Assembly: GCF_036320965.1 (NCBI RefSeq)
Contig: NC_092241.1
Span: 9,125,569-9,189,568, forward strand
Direction of reading: 5' to 3'
From: Panulirus ornatus
Taxonomy: Eukaryota; Arthropoda; Malacostraca; Decapoda; Palinuridae
Length of the DNA: 64,000 nucleotides
Position 1 is the stretch's first letter; the number at the start of each line of letters is the position of its first letter. The translations under genes were made by a program, and so were the position numbers. The notes below the pieces were generated by a model that saw only the letters and a list, made by a program, of their open reading frames with translations, was not told the origin of the DNA and did no database searches. Below are positions 53,136-64,000 of the stretch, piece after piece.

Positions 53136-53838
53136 CATATACAACAAACAATGTTCTATGTAGCCAAGCAAATTTCCAGACCCACACTGAGTCACAACAC
53201 CACAACCCTGCACATCCCTGGTCTGTCAGGGGTCTGCTTATAAGACAGCAAAATATGTTTCCACCAAACCTCTCACTCACACCAGACTCCCCACACCATA
53301 TACCTGTGTGCTCATCAACTCCATTTCAAACTATTCCATCCCCTATCAAACCATTTCTTCTCCCACTAACCAACATATTAGCAAACGAACACAGAGGTTC
53401 CCATCTTCCAAGAATCCCTGATTCTAAGAAGTTGCTCCTGAGTCCATTTTCTTCTTCACACATCCTGATTAAGCGCTGAGTATCCAGTTGCTTCTCGACC
53501 AGTCTGGATGCCAGCCATCATGGAGGAACTCCAGCAACTAACATGGCTAACCCTGCTGGGATGCGGGTCCAGATCCGTCGCTCAGACCAGGAGGCGTCCG
53601 TCTCGAAGATGAGTCAACAGGGAGCGACTGGTGTTGGGGACGGAGGGGCATGACGTGTATAGGGTTCGGGCTCTTCCCTCTTCAGCCTCTCACCTTTAAG
53701 ATGGTTCATCCAGTTCGTCCAGTAACCTACGGCGCTCTCCTGGAGTCTCACGTGGTCCAATACAATCAAAGCTTTTGCTTCTGTGCTAGCTGAGATGGCA
53801 CGGCAACTGAGGCTCTCATTAAGCCCATTCCATTAACG

Positions 53839-53840
<2 letters not shown>
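53136..53840. other. Non-coding stretch
   Basis: No gene recognised. Confidence 0.35.

Positions 53841-53921
<81 letters not shown>
53841..53921. repeat. (TA)n microsatellite at SINE 3' end
   Basis: Uninterrupted TA tract; on the minus strand it follows directly on the SINE. Confidence 0.95.
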
Positions 53922-53925
<4 letters not shown>

Positions 53926-54066
53926 CCAACCCCTAACGGTAGATGAACAGCTGGGTTGACTGTGGACCGACTGTCGCAATCAGGACTCGAAGCAATGCAC
54001 TCAACCCTGGGCGACCCACGAATGCGTCACGGTCAGGGATCGCTAACCGGTACAATCTCAGCTCCT
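53922..54066 (-). mobile_element. tRNA-derived SINE
   Basis: The minus strand reads ACCGGTTAGCGATCCCTGAC (A-box region), then GCTTCGAGTCCTG (B-box), GATTGCGACAGTCGGTCC, CAACCCAGCTGTTCATC and GGGGTTGGTCGAT, then (TA)n. Same family as 3927-4070, better preserved. Confidence 0.75.
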
Positions 54067-54432
54067 GTTGACCTTTTAGTCATATCCCCCCTCCCCCCAG
54101 TCACTATGTACCCATATTTCATTAATGCATATAACCATTCCCTCACACCCTCCCCTTCTGTATTACATCATCAGCTACACCACACCTCAATACCGTCTGG
54201 TCATCATTTAGTTGCACAGTTTTCTTCTCATGTTCCTCCCCAGAGCCACCTACTCAGACAACCTCCTTCCTACACATCCCCCCACAGCAGACGTGTTCAC
54301 TCCCTCGGCTCATTAGCCAATACTGCTTTCGTAATGTTTGCGCCAGCTGTCCAGCCGCCGTGGAGTGTTTGAGTGGCTTGTTCCAATACCCTTTAAAAAC
54401 CTCCTTGTTCAGTGTTGCGTCTACAAACAGAG

Positions 54433-54433
<1 letters not shown>

Positions 54434-54487
<54 letters not shown>
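54434..54487. repeat. (CA)n microsatellite
   Basis: Uninterrupted CA tract immediately 5' of a plus-strand SINE head. Confidence 0.95.
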
Positions 54488-54489
<2 letters not shown>

Positions 54490-54612
54490 AACCTCCGTGA
54501 TGTAGTGGTCGGACCCGAATATGTTCGAATCCTGGGCCTGGATGTCGTCCTCCATCTAACGAAGGTGCTCGTACATATCCTCCCCTGGTCCATACGTGCA
54601 TACTTGACATAC
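54488..54612 (+). mobile_element. tRNA-derived SINE head
   Basis: CCTCCGTGATGTAGTGGTCG is an A-box region in a tRNA-like context and TGTTCGAATCCTGGG is a B-box. The body then runs to ACATACGCTTAG before a (TG)n tract. The body differs from the 53.92 kb family. Confidence 0.65.
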
Positions 54613-54615
54613 GCT

Positions 54616-54618
<3 letters not shown>

Positions 54619-54675
<57 letters not shown>
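54619..54675. repeat. (TG)n microsatellite
   Basis: Follows the SINE at 54488-54612; with the (CA)n on the other side it forms an inverted pair. Confidence 0.95.
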
Positions 54676-54677
<2 letters not shown>

Positions 54678-54824
54678 CTCTGTCGTCCTCACAATCACCC
54701 TTATTAACAGCGTCCAGAGATGGACCACCGCCAGCCCAGTCATCATCATGCCATACAACACCGTACTGCTGCCCGTCAGACCCTCGTGTCAACACTGTCC
54801 CAGCCTCTAATGTCTCAATGGGAC

Positions 54825-55005
54825 CCAGCCTCCTCCAGGTTGTTCAGTCCGCCAAGCCTCCTCCAGGCTGTTCAGTCCACCAAGCCTCTATAACAGGTTG
54901 TTCAGTCCACCAAGCCCCCTCCAGGTTGTTCAGTCCGCCAAGCCTCCTCCAGGTTGTTCAGTCCACCAAGCCTCTATAACAGGTTGTTCAGTCCACCAAG
55001 CCCCT
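54825..55005. repeat. ~28-bp minisatellite, 6 copies
   Basis: Core GGTTGTTCAGTCCACCAAGC with two joints, CCTCCTCCA or CTCTATAACA. Confidence 0.9.
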
Positions 55006-57534
55006 TAAGTGTCACTCTGAACAATGGACTAAGTTGGTAGGAGCACGGTAGTACCACCATCAGATCTACAAGCTGAGGTCACTACATTCTCTTTCTACAC
55101 TTTTCATTCTTCCCCAACTCCCCTGTGCCTCCTCCCTGCTCGGCCCACCTCCTCGCCCACCACACAGCAGACGCTACAAGAAGGCGTAGAAAAGGGGCCG
55201 GTAAGATCATCCTCGGTCCCTCTCACACCACCTTTCAAGAGGTCAACACAATGACCCTTCCGACCCCCTCCAGTTATCATCACCTGGACCTCAGTCGACG
55301 GTTCGGTGTGAGCAGTGAGCACCCTCTACAACGTCACCTCCTGCGACCTGGGACCCTTGTCCTCGAGATCGAATCCTGCGTAAAATCCGCAGCAGGATGA
55401 CCAGACAGCCGTCACGTACAATCGATAGCGTCGTACGTGCCACGTACGATGGGAACGTACCCTCGTAGACAGAAGTCTAGGTCAGAGAGGGCATCGGCCG
55501 GCGAGCGGGGGAACATACCAGACAGCCGTGCAAAACCTTCCTGCCGCTGAGGCGTGGCGAGTGCGGTGGCCACAGTGTGTCGTGGCCAAAAACACGTCCA
55601 CACCCAACCATCAGGCCCGAGCCAGAGGACAAACTCCAGCTGGTCAGCTGGACAAACAGAGGCGTCTCGGTGACACGATCTCGACGCTGTTCTTGCTGCT
55701 ACAGTTGAAGCTGAGCCAATGAAGCGTCGACCCCCACCACAGGAAGGACACCTCACTGCTCGGAACCAGCACCGTCAGGGGTATCAGCAGGAGATAACAG
55801 TGGCTGTCTGTGAAGCCACAACACCCCTCGAGGGAGATAACCAGCACCACCAAGCGGGAGGGGTTGGTACGAAATGGGGGAGGTTTCTATGGGGAGTGGT
55901 CCAGGCTGGGCTAGTCTCCCCACTACATAAGTCACATTAACTACCTTACATTACAGTACAATACATACCCATGGACGTCATTTGGATCCGATCCTACTTA
56001 CTGCCCACAACCCCACACGACAAGTGTATGCTTCTAGAGTAGTTTACGAAGGTTGTTACGTTTCGCACTTGAGTCGTACAAGGTTCTACTGGCCCAGCAG
56101 GAATTTTCCGCCTTCCTACGTCCTACTGACACGACTGAGTGAAGTAACTTTCACAACATGGATGAATAAGCCGCGATTATAGCTGGGTTACCCACCCATC
56201 CCTCGCAATGAAATCCGGACACTGGTAACAACGACGTAGGCAAACATTACCTTATACAACTGATAACATGGCATCAGAGGTACACAAAATACAATTCAGT
56301 TGTTCACGTCACCACTGTGGAGAGTAATGACTGACACGTTTAACGCAATACGACATTAGCTGCCCTTCCGTAGTTTGGGGTAACAAGGGGGAAGGTCTGA
56401 TAATCAGGTCAAGATCATTATCAACTTTACAATCAGGAGGCGAACTACTCCAGCAGCCGTCGCTGGCGTCCATTGCTTCTCTCAAAACCTCAGGAGTTGA
56501 CCCGCCATTCTTCCCAGGAGAAGGAGGAGGAGTGACAGGTCTAGACACATGACAGGTGCTCATTATGGACACCAGATCACTTACTGGACGCACCGCACAT
56601 ACAGCGTATATACTCAGTGGACAATGGGGCCCTCACACCTCTCTTAACTGACATCTTTGAAACTCAGTATGGCCAGTTTCTCGTGCCCATACCTCTGAAG
56701 TGACTCACGGTAACTCCTGCATCAATTCAATATTAATTTCAATACTTTTAGTCCCCGATGGAGGAACGGGATCCTAGTGCTGTCACTAGGTACCTCTGTA
56801 CAATACTACCAGAAACATCTGGCGAGTGTCACGAGTACTCCTGCATCACCAGGTAAGGGTGTATCCACTCTAACATGTGTAGCATCATCATCATCACCAC
56901 ACAAATCATCCTCATAAGATGCTGTTCCTTTGGCGTTACAGTAAGTACTCTTGAAGTCCTCATGCATGTCTTTATCTCTATGTTGGAGCTCCAGTCACGG
57001 ACAGAAGTCCACATCAAAGCCGGACCTTAACTGGAACACAGAGAGAATTATAAAAGGGAAAAAGGTGAGACACGGGGAAAGCATTTACGGATTTTGGAAG
57101 ACGTGAAAACGCTTTCTTTAAAAATATGCCATGTTATAGTTACAGGGAGAGACATGAGAAAGTAGAGAGTTCATACATGACATTAAGCTCAAAGTTCATC
57201 CCCATCAACAACACTTTCCACTCGTGGCGTGTTTACAACCCTGGGCGTCAGCCTTGGCACACTGTGTGTCAGATTCGGTGTAACAACCTTAACGTTGTAC
57301 GCCAGGCAACTCCGCCTCAGACACAGCAGATGGTGGACCCCTGTCTTGCGAGCGTCCGTAAACTGAGCAGGATCGGTGACCATGGAGGTCCCTAGTGGGT
57401 CATGACCTATCCTGGACCCCAGGTACTGGCAAATGTCTTGTACCTCAACACCGACATGGCCAGACCCTACACTGGTCTTCGTAGATCTACAACCATGAAG
57501 ATACCAGTAAGTCTTCCTGTAAGCAACACTCGCT
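55006..57534. other. Non-coding stretch
   Basis: No gene recognised on either strand. Confidence 0.35.
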
Positions 57535-57897
57535 CTACAGTAGGACTGACCTCCGCACCAGGGACTGCCCTCCGCACCCGGGACTGACCTCCGCACCAGG
57601 GACTGTCCTCCGCACCCGGGACTGACCTCCGCACCAGGGACTGACCTCCGCACCAGGGATTGCCCTCCGCACCAGGGACTGACCTCCGCACCCGGGACTG
57701 ACCTCCGCACCAGGGACTGACCTCCGCACCAGGGACTGCCCTCCGCACCAGGGACTGCCCTCCGCACCAGGGACTGACCTCCGCACCAGGGACTGACCTC
57801 CGCACCAGGGACTGCCCTCCGCACCAGGGACTGACCTCCGCACCAGGGACTGACCTCCGCACCAGGGACTGCCCTCCGCACCAGGGACTGACCTCCA
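57535..57897. repeat. 19-bp minisatellite, about 18 copies
   Basis: Unit GACTGACCTCCGCACCAGG with GACTGCC or GACTGTC and CCCGG variants. It has no stops on the minus strand, which creates false open frames of up to 260 codons. Confidence 0.95.
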
Positions 57898-59080
57898 AAA
57901 CATAACTCTGGGAAATGTGTCGCAAAAATTCTCAACAAGGAAGTGTTCCTTACTGTACTGGATACCAGCAACAGATCCGTCTATGTCGAACCAATCATAC
58001 GTATCAGAAACAATTGCTCACTGCGGTACTATCGTCCAGGTGAGCACACGAGAGGTAATGACGCCACATCACTCCCTTCCTCAAGCAGCCTGGGATCCAC
58101 TGTGGAACACCATGACCTTGCCTCCTGCTGATGGGTTAGACACCCTCTATCTCGACTCGCGGGCTTGTCGGGAGGCTACTTAACCCACCCACACCTGGCC
58201 AGATTTATGGGGCTGTCGCCTGCCTCCGCTGGGTGGCCTTAATGGGTTTCCCAGGGGGCGTGTTAAATGGCTGTGATGGTCATGCGAGTTAACTGTCCCA
58301 GAAGGAAGGCTGGGTGCTTTATAGTCTTGTGTCTCGCAGGGTGAACAGTGAGAAAGCTGGTGCCAGAGGATGATGACCTGTGACTGACATACTGGGCCTA
58401 TAAAACTATGTATACTTACTATAAAACTATGTATAATCATTGAAATACATCCTTTTATCTGACTGAAAATAAAAAAGAATAACTAGAGTTCCTTGGGTAA
58501 GAAGGAGAGATTAAGTGCGCGACGTCAACTACACGAGAATTCTACAAATTAGGTCTGGCCAGGTAGCGAGCAGCCACAGATACGTTACTGATAGTCGTAA
58601 AACTTGTGATGCTTACGAGAGAGATCACTGCGGTGCGGCGGGAGGCTTGGCAGACTGGCGGGGAAGTGCAACGATGACGAGACGATCATGACAACCGATA
58701 CATAGGAGTCAGGAGGAGGAGGAGGAGGAGGAGGAAGAGGAGGAAGGGCAACAAGGAAGCGGCGGGAGCAGGGCACGGAACCTGACTGCTGGTGGGTGGG
58801 TGGAGGTGGTGCGTGGCACAGAAGGACATGTTGGCGCCAGTTGGCCGGGCACCGAGCACAGCCAGCTGGTGCCTGACCCACCTGTGTTGAGGAGGGTGTG
58901 GCTCGTCTCCCCCACACCTGGCACCGCTCCAGGGAGAGTGGCTCACCTCCCTGGCACTGCTCCAGGGGGGGAGGGCTGACCACAGCCAACCTTGGGCGGA
59001 ACACCTGCCTGGAACACCCCACGTGATGGAGTCAGGTATGTGGCACGACGGGGGACTGTATGTGTGGACACTTGACACAG
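57898..59080. other. Non-coding stretch
   Basis: A GGA run lies at 58713-58745. No gene recognised. Confidence 0.35.
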
Positions 59081-59084
59081 GGAG

Positions 59085-59352
59085 GGCTATGACTGACACC
59101 TGGGGTGATGACGATGACACTGACAGATGAGAAGGGTAACACTGACATACGACAATGCCGGGGAGGTAAGAATGACACGTGACATGAGGAACGTGAAGAC
59201 AGCACGGCCTAAAGTGGTGTCAGAATGACAAATGACAGACGGTAATGTATAATGACATGACACACAGGGAGATATGAATGATAGGGCGATACACAAGTAA
59301 AGGTGAGAATGACATGACACACGAGGGTACGGTAAGAATGACATGACACTAG
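59085..59352. repeat. Decayed ~35-40 bp tandem repeat
   Basis: Units around GGTAAGAATGACATGACAC, with spacers such as ACGAGGGTAC; copies diverge strongly to the left. Confidence 0.6.
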
Positions 59353-59889
59353 TCAACGAGTCATGCAGTTTACACCCGACCCACGATGCGAGTCTGACCA
59401 GGGTGTGAGTGCTGGGGTGAGTGTGTCGTCAGCTTGGCCAGTAAACGATGACAAGACTAGAAGGCAGAAGCAAAAGTATGAGGGGGAAAGAATAGTTCTT
59501 TGTTGGTCGCAGGACTGAAGGATTCGTGGAGCACAGTCAGTCGTTGACACTGAGGAAGCCAGATGGGGAAGATAGGAAGGGTCTCAGGGAGACACCATGG
59601 AGAACACTGGAGTGATGGGAGTGAGAGAGGAAGAATGATGATGCTTGATCTGTACAGGGTTCATGGACCAGGTGGCACCTGACCACTCATACAGAGAAGT
59701 GTACAACAACTCACGAGAAGACACTTGGCATGTGTAGGATCTCCTTTGAGGAAAGTATAGTTCCAGTAGAGAAGAACAGCCAATTCTGTGCCAACATTTC
59801 TAAAAAGGGAGCAACAAACAGATAGGCCTGGAGTGCAACTTGGTGTCACCAACAAGAGTGATTTGCAAAATTCTAAAGAAAAAAATAAG
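59353..59889. other. Non-coding stretch
   Basis: No gene recognised. Confidence 0.35.
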
Positions 59890-60860
59890 AAGATGAACAG
59901 ATGATTTCCTGACCCGCAAGACCAAGGCTTCGTAAACAGAACGTACTACACAAGGGATCTCTTATATCTGCACGAGACTTGGCAACGTCTTAGAGGGAAG
60001 ACGTGGGTCGACGGACTGTATATACTTTGACTGCCAGAAGGCCTTAGACACTGTCCATACCCCCACACGAAACTGACGAAGTTAGATCTTCAGTGTTAGA
60101 GGAGCGCTGCATGAATGGGCTGACAGATGACTGGCCGGGACTGCTGAGTACTTATGCCAGGGAAATCTTGTGGCTGGGTAGGGATTACAAGTGCTCTTCC
60201 TGAGGGTTCAGTGCTGGGACCTATCCTGAATGTACATGAACTTTAACATGTGAGACTTAGACCACAAAATGTTTGCTGCTGATGATGATGGCAAAGCTAT
60301 GAGAGACGTATGGGGGTAACAGGGAGGTTCAAATAACGATACAGACTTACGTAGACATGAAGCAACAGTGATGAGACAGAAGGTAACTGAAATTCACCTA
60401 TGGAACACAGGTCTGGACGGGAGTAACTACCAGGCCATATTCTAACTACCATGTTGGGTGGAACAGGTTACAAAAATCATGCCATGTGAGACACCTCGGA
60501 CCTGACAATAGGCCGGAACTGATCAGAGAATCACACGAGAAGGATCATCATGAAGGCTAACTATATTCTGGAGACTGTCAGAATTACGTTCAAGTAAATG
60601 GAGGGAGATGTTTACGATAATGGAGACAAAGAGAACCAGACCTGTGCCTCATCAGTGTGGTATTCCCATGGTAGGAGGCCAGGAGAGTTGCTGGAGAAGG
60701 TCGAACAGAATAAATCGAGTTCTGTACCCAAACTACGTGGACTAAATCGCCAAATCAGTCCACATTGGAAGATAAAAAGGACAAGGGAAGACATGATGTC
60801 TATAGCTATATTCTTGAGGGGCCATAATGATGTTTACATTGAACAGATCTTTTGAAGCAT
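59890..60860 (+). pseudogene. CR1/Jockey-type LINE polymerase remnant
   Basis: Frames change often, but the order is clear. QGFVNRT and DLLYLHETWQRL come first, then DCQKALDTVHTP (from the usual DFQKAFDTVPH motif A). LPEGSVLGPIL follows (usual VPQGSVLGPIL), then MFAADDDGKAM (from FADDTK). Next come KANYILETVRITFK (usual KANRMLGxIxRTF), a PWxEARRVAGEGRT stretch, and LNRQISPHWKIKRTREDMMS and FLRGHNDVY in the tail. Many frameshifts and stops make it a pseudogene. It belongs to a similar clade to the remnant at 26.1-26.6 kb. Confidence 0.7.
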
Positions 60861-60864
60861 AGAC

Positions 60865-60940
60865 ACACTACACAACACGAGGACACAACATGGAGTTAAG
60901 CAAGACTACACGAGGACACAACACGGAGTTAAGCAAGGCT
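60865..60940. repeat. 33-bp direct duplication
   Basis: ACACGAGGACACAACATGGA and ACACGAGGACACAACACGGA each followed by GTTAAGCAAG. Confidence 0.85.
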
Positions 60941-61215
60941 ACTGTGTGAACAGGAAACAATGTTTCAGCAAGAGCGTTGTGGACACGTGCAACATGACAA
61001 AGAAACTGGATGGAAATGGCTTTGGAAAATACATGAAACGCTGCATGACGGGAATTCTACAGATCGAAAACACAAGACAGTATGTTCCACGATAATATAC
61101 CTCCTTTACCATACGTATAAATACGTCCTAAACTGATAATCATAATGAGGCCGAGTTCCACTCTGTGATTACCATATGTGTGTTACGGGGAGAGAGGCTT
61201 ACACTCGTGTGTGAC
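60941..61215. other. Non-coding stretch
   Basis: No gene recognised. Confidence 0.3.
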
Positions 61216-61244
61216 ACACACACACACACACCCCAGTCTAAGCC

Positions 61245-61282
<38 letters not shown>
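61216..61282. repeat. (CA)n - spacer - (GT)n inverted microsatellite pair
   Basis: A short CA tract, then CCCAGTCTAAGCCAGG, then a GT tract; able to fold as a hairpin. The spacer includes TAAGCCAGG, the end of the SINE at 3.93 kb. Confidence 0.85.
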
Positions 61283-61399
61283 CAAGGTCAGGCACTGTGC
61301 CAGGTGGGTGGTACATCTTCAGCTGGCGGTCCATCTGACTCTACCATCTGGCCACTCTGGTCCCCACAACAACATCTGGTCCTACACCATCACGATGCC

Positions 61400-61535
61400 T
61401 TCCTGATCCAAATCATTAGGGTGCATCCCTGATCCACATCATTTGGGTGCATCCCTGATCCACATCATTAGGGTGCGTCCCTGATCCACATCATTAGGGT
61501 GCGTCCCTGATCCACTTCATTAGGGTGTGTTTAGG
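61400..61535. repeat. 26-bp minisatellite, 5 copies
   Basis: Unit CCCTGATCCACATCATTAGG plus GTGCGT. Confidence 0.9.
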
Positions 61536-62660
61536 TGGATACACAACATTCATTTCTCCTTATCTCTAGCGCCCAAGCCAGGCGTTCGTCGGACGGCGTC
61601 CACAGTGCAGTCGGTCGCTGAAAAGTAAACAGTCCGTTGCTATCGTGTGTCTGAATGAGGACACGTCAGTAACGGAGAGGTAACGAACCCCCCCCCCCCC
61701 CTTCCTCACGGACCTCCTCGCTGTCTTACAAAAGTCATCTGTCACTCGGTTGTGGGTTGTAACCTAGACTACAACAAGACGTCGTCTGCGTGCACCCGTC
61801 ATGAATAATTCCTCCTGCGAGCCTTTCCTTCCTGACTTCATGCGCACCTTGCTTCAGGATCCGACCTGCTGAAGGATTTGTGTCTTCTGTCCCTGAAATA
61901 CCCTCTTTATCTCGTCTTACAGATTACTTCTGGACCCGCAGCTAGTAAGCTCGGCAAGTCCTTGACCTCAAAATAAGGACCGTTCTGGGAGTGTGAATGT
62001 AGAGTTCCCCCTCCCCTTTGTTCGCTGGGTAACTGGTTCCCCAGCTGGCGGCACGTCTGCCCCTCTGCAGGCGCTGGCTGACGTCACAGAGTAGCGCGTT
62101 GAGCAACACGCTCTCAAGTGTTCTACAATAACATGACCGTCACTACAGCTGGTCTGTGATGAAGTGGGTCGCTGAGCTTTGTTAGTGCAATGAAGGCAAT
62201 CCCAACCCTGGAATGACGAATTCCTCCTGTGATTTAAGATGACATTTGAGCGTTTACGATGAGTCGCAACTGTAAACACACGGTTCCGACGGGAACTGAA
62301 AAATCATATAACTGTATGATCTTGAAAAATGTATTTGAATGATGCATTAAAGTTAATGGCAATAGGCCACCACCGTTTGTAGGCTTTTATTCTTATTGGA
62401 CTTACACCAACGTAATTCCTCCTTACTGAGGTGACTCCTTGACCTTATTGTATGTAAAGTGTTTTTAAACAAATTCAACGAGGAATTTCAATGCCTGAAA
62501 ATGAGAAAGAAATATTTACCCTGAGTCTTGTACCCACACCTAAACGACAGGATGTCAACAAGATACTTCCTCCGTTATGATGTACAACTAATTTAACAAC
62601 CCTCACAGTATCATACTGATCCCTCCCAACCAGCAAGCTTATGTGTAGCCGTGTGAGATG
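61536..62660. other. Non-coding stretch
   Basis: A C-run lies at 61688-61701. No gene recognised. Confidence 0.35.
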
Positions 62661-62662
62661 AT

Positions 62663-63210
62663 TACAACCTGTACCTGTAGGTTGTTTACGATCCTGATCA
62701 CAACCTGTACCTGTAGGTTGTGTGTATGATCATAATCACAACCTGTACCTGTAGGTTGTGTACGATCATAATCACAACCTGTACCTGTAGGTTGTGTACG
62801 ATCATAATCACAACCTGTACCTGTAGGTTGTGTACGATCATGATCATAACCTGTACTTGTAGGTTGTGTGTATGATCATAATCACAACCTGTACCTGTAG
62901 GTTGTGTACGATCATGATCATAACCTGTACCTGTAGGTTGTGTACGATCATGATCACAACCTGTACCTGTAGGTTGTGTGTATGATCATAATCACAACCT
63001 GTACCTGTAGGTTGTGTGTACGATCATAATCACAACCTGTACCTGTAGGTTGTGTACGATCATGATCATAACCTGTACTTGTAGGTTGTGTGTATGATCA
63101 TAATCACAACCTGTACCTGTAGGTTGTGTACGATCATAATCACAGCCTGTACCTGTAGGTTGTGTGCATGATCATGATCACAACCTGTATCTGTAGGTTG
63201 TGTGTATGAC
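62663..63210. repeat. 36/38-bp minisatellite with internal hairpin, 15 copies
   Basis: Each unit holds ACAACCT-GTACCTGT-AGGTTGT (7-bp inverted arms), then GTACGATCATAATC or GTGTATGATCATAATC. Copies reading GATCATGATC at the joint are themselves palindromic. Units of 36 and 38 bp are interspersed, and a stretch of two to three units recurs (about 62835-62905 and 63050-63130), indicating duplication of blocks. Confidence 0.95.
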
Positions 63211-63359
63211 ACCTGTAAGGTCGACCCCTACACTTGTTACACAGGCTTCCCCACGCACCACATGACTATCCGGCCGATCATCATCGCTCACACTAATGTA
63301 GTTGTAAACCTAACGACGTATCTAATGACCGTCCAATTGGCGGTGGGCGAGATTGTATC

Positions 63360-63420
63360 GCTCCAGGAGAAGGGGTGGGAGGGAAGGGGGTCGAGGGAGG
63401 AGGCATGGGGGGTTGGGACT
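63360..63420 (+). repeat. G-rich run
   Basis: Many GGG triplets within 60 bp (GGGTGGGAGGGAAGGGGG), able in principle to form a G-quadruplex. Confidence 0.5.
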
Positions 63421-63431
63421 GGGTCAAGGAC

Positions 63432-63470
63432 GGCCAGGCCAGGCTGGGCTGGGCCCGGCCTGGCCTGGCC
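63432..63470. repeat. GC-rich perfect inverted repeat
   Basis: GGCCAGGCCAGGC (63432-63444) and its exact reverse complement GCCTGGCCTGGCC (63458-63470), with a 13-nt loop. No T-run follows, so it is not a simple terminator. Confidence 0.8.
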
Positions 63471-63506
63471 AAAGCGACTGTCGCACTGCCCCTCCGGAAA
63501 TGTTAC

Positions 63507-63508
<2 letters not shown>

Positions 63509-63592
<84 letters not shown>
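63509..63592. repeat. (CA)n microsatellite
   Basis: CA tract with one CTCA interruption near 63540. Confidence 0.95.
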
Positions 63593-63595
<3 letters not shown>

Positions 63596-63754
63596 CACAG
63601 TGTTATCACAGTGGGAGACACTATCAGTCCAACACCAGTGGGAGTGAGGGAGTGGGGAGGGAGATGTTCGGCTGTCTGACGGCACACCCTGATGAGGAGG
63701 AAGGACAGGTCGGATAGCCTGACCTTACGGGTCAGGTCAGAAGCCTGGCCCATT

Positions 63755-63835
63755 ACACTCAAGGGTCGTACTGCCGTGCTGAGGGGTCGTACCCGTCGTG
63801 CTAGAGGGTCGTACGTCGCTCACGTACCGGGTTTT
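63755..63835. repeat. CGACGGTACGACCC family, small cluster
   Basis: Three to four units in reverse orientation: CTCAAGGGTCGTACTGCCGT, GAGGGGTCGTACCCGTCG, AGAGGGTCGTACGTCG. Confidence 0.75.
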
Positions 63836-64000
63836 AAGTCGTACTATGGATTGTACTCAACATCTTTCCCGGAATTCGGTTGAATAATAATATTTCCGGA
63901 CAGGAGGCTACCCTCATGTGGTACCATAACCTCAGTAACATTTCATGATGAACTCATGAAAATGAAGAACAATTCAGCTGAAAAAAATGATCCATTGAAA

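Noticed and set aside
53956..54372. 138-codon plus-strand frame
   Set aside because: It begins inside a tRNA-derived SINE on the other strand and shows no motif.
57189..57971. 260-codon minus-strand frame of repeated VPGAEVSPWCGGQS type
   Set aside because: Produced by the 19-bp minisatellite; three frames are open in parallel and the start codon is TTG.
62663..63210. CRISPR array
   Set aside because: Units are directly adjacent with no unique spacers and the setting is eukaryotic; it is a minisatellite.

Overview
This 64 kb window looks like nuclear DNA of an arthropod, most probably a decapod crustacean. The reasons are very dense dinucleotide microsatellites, many minisatellites, tRNA-derived SINEs, several LINE clades, a Ty3/Gypsy element and a Penelope-like element, with intron-split coding sequence. 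There are no operons and no bacterial or viral gene organisation. The organism assignment is inference from repeat style and recalled families; no search was run.

Layout. 1-590: 3' end of an RTE-like LINE. 590-4190: old tandem repeats, microsatellites and a SINE. 4187-9670 (minus strand): the one host gene I can support, a split gene for a small secreted cysteine-containing protein. Its five coding exons join in consistent reading phase; its introns carry a degenerate array of nuclear-receptor-like half-sites, a SINE-like repeat and long microsatellites. 9.7-16.7 kb: upstream and intergenic DNA with a second copy of that SINE-like repeat. 16.7-19.1 kb: a 5'-truncated LINE with an intact 741-codon frame and an 11-bp target-site duplication. 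19.6-23.1 kb (minus): a decayed Ty3/Gypsy element with gag, protease, RT, RNase H and integrase traces, plus an inverted gag fragment at 24.1 kb. 25.5-27.9 kb: remnants of a Penelope-like element and of two LINEs.

28-47 kb is mostly non-coding, with microsatellites, minisatellites, a decayed RT (37.4-38.1 kb, minus), G-rich repeats and three clusters of a dispersed 20-22 bp CpG-rich unit. 47.5-50.85 kb is a 44-bp minisatellite of about 76 copies, ending in about 400 bp of homopolymer-rich sequence that looks like an assembly error. 51-64 kb holds more minisatellites, three tRNA-like SINE heads (one of them at 46.8 kb), a frameshifted CR1/Jockey-type LINE (59.9-60.9 kb) and a hairpin-forming repeat array (62.7-63.2 kb).

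Functionally, most of the window is the product of retrotransposition and tandem-repeat growth. The points most worth following are the split secreted-protein gene, with a stop codon lying inside a strong splice donor; the 3' tail shared by the LINE and the SINE-like repeat, which suggests the SINE borrows the LINE machinery; and the dispersed CGACGGTACGACCC repeat family.
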